From positions 62,001-126,000 of the forward strand of contig NZ_JAFMZP010000001.1 in assembly GCF_024436435.1 (NCBI RefSeq): 64,000 nt of DNA, given 5' to 3'. The notes below the pieces were generated by a model that made no database searches, was not told where the DNA came from, and saw nothing but the letters and a program-made list of their open reading frames with translations. Origin of the DNA: Desertivirga xinjiangensis (GTDB taxonomy: Bacteria; Bacteroidota; Bacteroidia; Sphingobacteriales; Sphingobacteriaceae). A program made the position numbers and the translations under genes. Of this stretch, positions 60,695 to 64,000 are shown piece after piece. Numbering within the stretch: the stretch's first letter is position 1; each line of letters begins with the position of its first letter.

Positions 60695-62251
60695 ATGAAC
60701 AAGTTATTAAAAAGATTATATCCATTACTTCTGTTAGGAATATCCTTTACCGGTTGCGGAAAGAAGAGCTTCGGTACGGTTCCGGAAGTCTCTATTGAAA
60801 AATTAAAGAACGTGTATGTATCGACAGAAGGCAGTGATGCTAATAAGGGCGAGATTAATAGCCCGGTGAGAACTATTCAAAAAGGACTTGCCCTGGCTAA
60901 ACCCGGAGATACGGTGTTTGTACGATCGGGCACTTATAAGGAAAAGATAAACGTGCTAAAATCGGGAACTAGGGACAAATACATTAGCATAATGCCCTAT
61001 CCGGAAGAACGGGCTGTTATAAGTGGCGATGGTCTCGGCGCTTATGGGAATGAAGGCCTGGTTGTATTAAGCAATGTAAGTTGGATAAGGTTAGAAGGGT
61101 TTGAAATCTGCAACTTTAAAACTTATAATGCCTGGGCAAATGTCGACGGTATCGTGGTGAAGTCAGGGGCGAATAATATCGTTATTAAAAACAATAAAGT
61201 CTTCGATATACAAAACAATTCCGCTCCGGATCAAGGAAGAAGCGCTCATGGAATACATATCATCGGCAATACGGAGGTTCCAATAACAGAGATCCTGGTG
61301 GAGAACAATGAAATATTTGACTGCAATACCGGATATAGCGAAAACCTTACGGTCAATGGTTATGTCGATGGTTTTGAAATTATCAACAACAAGGTTTACA
61401 ATGGTGAAAATATTGGGATCGTTGTTGCAGGAGGGTATGCCGCAAATCCTAATCCTTTGTATAACTATGCCCGCAACGGGGTAATTAGCAATAATGAAGT
61501 TTATGCAATTTTGGGATCTTCGGGCCCGATTCCCACTTACCAGGGTACATTTGGTGCCCCGGGAATCTATATCGATGGAGCACGCGATATCATTGTTGAG
61601 AAAAATAGGGTTCACGATAATGATCGCGGCATTGGCGTTATGAGTGAGAATAAAGGTTTCCCTACCTCTAACTGTGTTATCAGAAACAACTATGTTTTTA
61701 ACAATTATACCTCCGGAATCTACCTTGGCGGATACGAGGATCAGGCGGGCGGCGGCGGGACGGTAAATTGTGTTTTTGTAAACAACACGCTGTTCTACAA
61801 CAACAGGGAGAATGGATACTTTGGTGAGATCGAAGGGGAGTTTCGTTTGAAACAGGGTTGTACAGGTAATACATTTAAAAACAACATTGTCTATACGCGG
61901 CCGGATAAAGGTGTTTTCGTCAACAAAGAAAACACGGGGGGATCAGATAACACGTTCGACTATAATGTGTACTATTCGGGCGGAGCGTCCAAATGGATCT
62001 GGGATAAAATAGTTTATTCTGATGTCGATCAATGGCGGGCAGCTGTCGGAGGAGACTCTAATTCATCTTCGGGGCTTGACCCTAAACTGATCAACTTAAA
62101 TCTGCCTGATCTGGGGCTCCACCCCGCATCTTTAGCAAAGAATACGGGTGTCTTTATATCTGAAGCTATTAATGGGACTACAGACATCAACAACCGCCCG
62201 CGGATTGCTGATGGTAAAATTGACCGGGGTGCCTATGAACTTAGTCATTAA
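60695..62251 (+). CDS. Right-handed parallel beta-helix lipoprotein
   Basis: 518 residues. Lipobox FTGC (Cys 21). The start VYVSTEGSDANKGEINSPVR and TIQKGLALAKPGDTVFVRSG is the DUF1565-like cap, followed by stacked rungs with N-ladder motifs (NNIVIKNNKVFDIQNN, EILVENNEIFDCN, FEIINNKVYNGENIG, VISNNEVYA, IIVEKNRVHDNDRGIGVM). Such folds bind or cleave acidic polysaccharides. No lyase family can be assigned from sight. In this PUL it is the best candidate for a surface or periplasmic glycan-processing protein. Confidence 0.8.
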   Translation: MNKLLKRLYPLLLLGISFTGCGKKSFGTVPEVSIEKLKNVYVSTEGSDANKGEINSPVRTIQKGLALAKPGDTVFVRSGTYKEKINVLKSGTRDKYISIMPYPEERAVISGDGLGAYGNEGLVVLSNVSWIRLEGFEICNFKTYNAWANVDGIVVKSGANNIVIKNNKVFDIQNNSAPDQGRSAHGIHIIGNTEVPITEILVENNEIFDCNTGYSENLTVNGYVDGFEIINNKVYNGENIGIVVAGGYAANPNPLYNYARNGVISNNEVYAILGSSGPIPTYQGTFGAPGIYIDGARDIIVEKNRVHDNDRGIGVMSENKGFPTSNCVIRNNYVFNNYTSGIYLGGYEDQAGGGGTVNCVFVNNTLFYNNRENGYFGEIEGEFRLKQGCTGNTFKNNIVYTRPDKGVFVNKENTGGSDNTFDYNVYYSGGASKWIWDKIVYSDVDQWRAAVGGDSNSSSGLDPKLINLNLPDLGLHPASLAKNTGVFISEAINGTTDINNRPRIADGKIDRGAYELSH

Positions 62252-62308
62252 GTGCATCTATAACAAATTAAATTGATCTGCAAGATCTAAAGTGTAAATC
62301 TTAAGACG

Positions 62309-63709
62309 ATGATAAAAGAAAAGAAATTAAGGATTTTCGGTTTTAGTATGGTGCTGATATTTCTATTTTCAGCAGTGCTGGCATGCAAAAAAAGCTCACC
62401 GAAAGCTGAACCGGAGCCGGAGATAGAGGTGCCGGTTGAGGAAGGGTTTTTGTATGAGCCATCAACGGCCATATTTCCTAACACTGAACGAGGTTTTACA
62501 AGAACCTACTCGATCTACGCAGAGGGACAGCCATTAAACCTTGCCCAGCTAAAGCAGCTGCGGAATCAGAATGTTACTTTGATCGTTGTTGTGTTTTACT
62601 TCAATACTTTCAAAGATAAGGCGCTTAGTCAGGCGGAGTTAAGTCTTATCCAGGCAAACCTCGATTACATACGCGAGGCCGGACTTAAAGGAGTGCTTCG
62701 TTTTGCATATACCGATGCTATTGGAGTTGCGGATGCTTCTCTGGCGACTATAGAGCAACATTTGGACCAGCTGAAGCCGGTTTTTGATGCCAATAAGGAT
62801 GTCATAGCATTTTTGCAGGCTGGCTTTATAGGTGCCTGGGGAGAATGGCATAGCTCTTCCAATGGACTCACAAGCGTGGAAAACCAAAAGATGGTGTTGA
62901 CAAAGATCCTCAATACACTTCCTCCGGAGATCATGGTGCAGGTAAGGACTCCCTCTCAAAAACAACAGGTTTTTAACAGCACTATTCCGCTGGCCGAAAG
63001 TCAGGCATATACCAGCGAAAGCATTGCAAGGGTTGGTCACCATAACGATTGTTTCTTGTCAGGAGGAACTAATTATGGCACCTACATAAATATTGCAGCC
63101 GAAAAGCAGTACATCAGCAAGGAAGGCTTGTATGTGCCAGTAGGTGGTGAAACATGCCCGCCTGAGCCTGGCTATATCGCTACTTGTTTTGAAGGTCGTA
63201 CAGAGATGAAGCTCCTTAAATGGACATATTTGAATCTCGACTGGTACGTGCCCACCATCGATGCCTGGAAAAGCTCCGGGTGTTTTGACGAATTTCAGCG
63301 AAATCTTGGTTATCGCTTAGCTTTGGTAAGTGCCGTAATCCCGGAGGAGGTCAATAGTGAGAGTGATTTGAAACTGGCCATCAAGATAGTTAATAATGGC
63401 TATGCGCCGCTATATAACAGGAAGAACACCAGCCTGATATTAAAAAACAAGGCGAGCGGTACATTTACTGAACTCAAGCTTGCATTCGACATTAGGTCTT
63501 GTAAGCCTGGCAGCACAATTAAACTGGAAGAATCAGTCCGTCTTGCAAATGTTCCTGCCGGAGATTATGCTCTTTACTTACGGATCGCCGATCAGGCAGA
63601 GAGTTTGAAGAACAGGATCGAGTATGCGGTAAGACTGGCAAATAATAATGTATGGGTAGAAGAAAACGGCGGCATGAACGATCTGAAGTTAAGTCTGAAG
63701 ATTAAATAA
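62309..63709 (+). CDS. DUF4874/DUF4832 lipoprotein, predicted TIM-barrel glycoside-hydrolase-like
   Basis: 466 residues. Lipobox VLAC (Cys 26) and a Pro/Glu linker (PEPEPEIEVPVEE). DUF4874 part: FPNTERGFTRTYSI, LIVVVFYFNTFKD, GLKGVLRFAYTDAIG, VIAFLQAGFIGAWGEWHSSS. DUF4832 part: HNDCFLSGGTNYGTY, and a C-terminal Ig-like sandwich (LKLAIKIVNNGYAPLYNRKN). The alternation of strands ending in FYF, LRFAY and GAWGEWH is what a (beta/alpha)8 hydrolase would show, with the Glu of GEWH as a possible catalytic acid. No characterised activity known to me. Confidence 0.75.
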   Translation: MIKEKKLRIFGFSMVLIFLFSAVLACKKSSPKAEPEPEIEVPVEEGFLYEPSTAIFPNTERGFTRTYSIYAEGQPLNLAQLKQLRNQNVTLIVVVFYFNTFKDKALSQAELSLIQANLDYIREAGLKGVLRFAYTDAIGVADASLATIEQHLDQLKPVFDANKDVIAFLQAGFIGAWGEWHSSSNGLTSVENQKMVLTKILNTLPPEIMVQVRTPSQKQQVFNSTIPLAESQAYTSESIARVGHHNDCFLSGGTNYGTYINIAAEKQYISKEGLYVPVGGETCPPEPGYIATCFEGRTEMKLLKWTYLNLDWYVPTIDAWKSSGCFDEFQRNLGYRLALVSAVIPEEVNSESDLKLAIKIVNNGYAPLYNRKNTSLILKNKASGTFTELKLAFDIRSCKPGSTIKLEESVRLANVPAGDYALYLRIADQAESLKNRIEYAVRLANNNVWVEENGGMNDLKLSLKIK

Positions 63710-63741
63710 TTCAAGTATTAATCCTACAAGAAAAGTACAAA

Positions 63742-64000
63742 ATGAAAAAAAGACTAATATTTTTATCAGCATTTGCATTTTTCATGCTGGCTGGTTTATT
63801 CGCTAAAGCAGACGGAATTGTTATAGACGGTTCGTTTACTGATTGGACAGCCATTCCACATTTGCATACTAACAACCAGGGTTCAAGTTCCCGGTATACA
63901 AGCTTGAAGGCCTTCGGTGATGCTGACAATATCTATTTTTACATAGAAGGTAATACTGAAATTTCGCCCGGGATTATCGACTTCTATATTGACGTGGATA
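63742..64000 (+). CDS. Secreted CBM9/DOMON-like protein, N-terminal fragment
   Basis: The frame starts at ATG 63742 and runs off the window after 86 codons. Signal peptide (RLIFLSAFAFFMLAGLFAKA) then GIVIDGSFTDWTAIPHLHTN and LKAFGDADNIYFYIEGNTEI. The IDG.F.DW..IP start with later D..NIYFYIEG is typical of CBM9-like or DUF1083-type beta-sandwich domains that bind sugars. It continues the second PUL. Confidence 0.7.
   Translation, partial: MKKRLIFLSAFAFFMLAGLFAKADGIVIDGSFTDWTAIPHLHTNNQGSSSRYTSLKAFGDADNIYFYIEGNTEISPGIIDFYIDVD

Noticed and set aside
1-64000. tRNA, rRNA, CRISPR array, phage or insertion-sequence signatures
   Set aside because: Looked for CCA-ended cloverleafs near gaps, regularly spaced identical repeats, and transposase or integrase motifs; none was found.

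Overview
The window is ordinary chromosomal DNA of a Bacteroidota bacterium, most likely a Pedobacter-like member of the Sphingobacteriaceae. The evidence is two SusC/SusD outer-membrane pairs, a FecI-type sigma factor with a FecR anti-sigma factor carrying a DUF4974-like tail, many lipoproteins with C-K/D/E signals after the lipobox, families largely confined to this phylum (DUF5606, DUF5689, DUF2490, PF14121-type porin), weak Shine-Dalgarno sites, and several TAnnTTTG-type -7 promoter boxes. I saw no rRNA, tRNA, CRISPR array, transposase or phage gene.

Layout. 1-7 kb: the end of an M28 peptidase, a small outer-membrane protein, two FKBP lipoproteins, then a light/DNA-repair neighbourhood (class I photolyase, TIGR01777 epimerase, thioredoxin-like ferredoxin, CBS protein, divergent DASH cryptochrome). 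7-17 kb: 2-oxoglutarate dehydrogenase E1 and E2 (sucA, sucB with two lipoyl domains), DUF2490, an M1 peptidase, a GNAT-like protein and lpdA (E3). 17-25 kb: an acyltransferase-3 membrane protein, then a tetR-tolC-adaptor-RND efflux operon on the minus strand with a second TetR paralogue upstream. 25-31 kb, minus strand: hemH, then a run pruA - PlsC-like acyltransferase - GT2 glycosyltransferase - ispH - CrtW-like ketolase, which reads as a carotenoid (glycoside ester) tailoring set. 31-38 kb: lpxK-purine nucleoside phosphorylase-porin, a secreted conserved protein usually mislabelled asparagine synthetase B, cyclophilin, DUF5606, rlmH with a 42-residue membrane protein. 38-46 kb: a LytS/LytTR two-component pair, a lipoprotein metallophosphoesterase overlapping an outer-membrane protein, msrB, an FtsB/DivIC protein, a VWA-like membrane protein and fabG. 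46-64 kb: a SusC/SusD/DUF5689 locus, then a FecI/FecR/SusC(STN)/SusD/beta-helix/DUF4874-DUF4832/CBM9-like locus that runs off the end and looks like a polysaccharide-utilisation locus of unknown substrate.

The least explained signals are mostly non-coding: 7-bp-periodic TAAGTTN arrays at three gene junctions, CACGCGTG-type palindromes at three intergenic sites, a 48-bp triplicated repeat at the 3' end of the RND gene, a duplicated translation start before the second TetR, a start codon buried in a 13-bp hairpin, and a set of genes whose -7 box sits only 4-5 bp before the ATG. Among proteins, the DASH cryptochrome has lost the usual C-terminal FAD-pocket motifs, and a decayed amine-oxidase fragment lies before lpxK.
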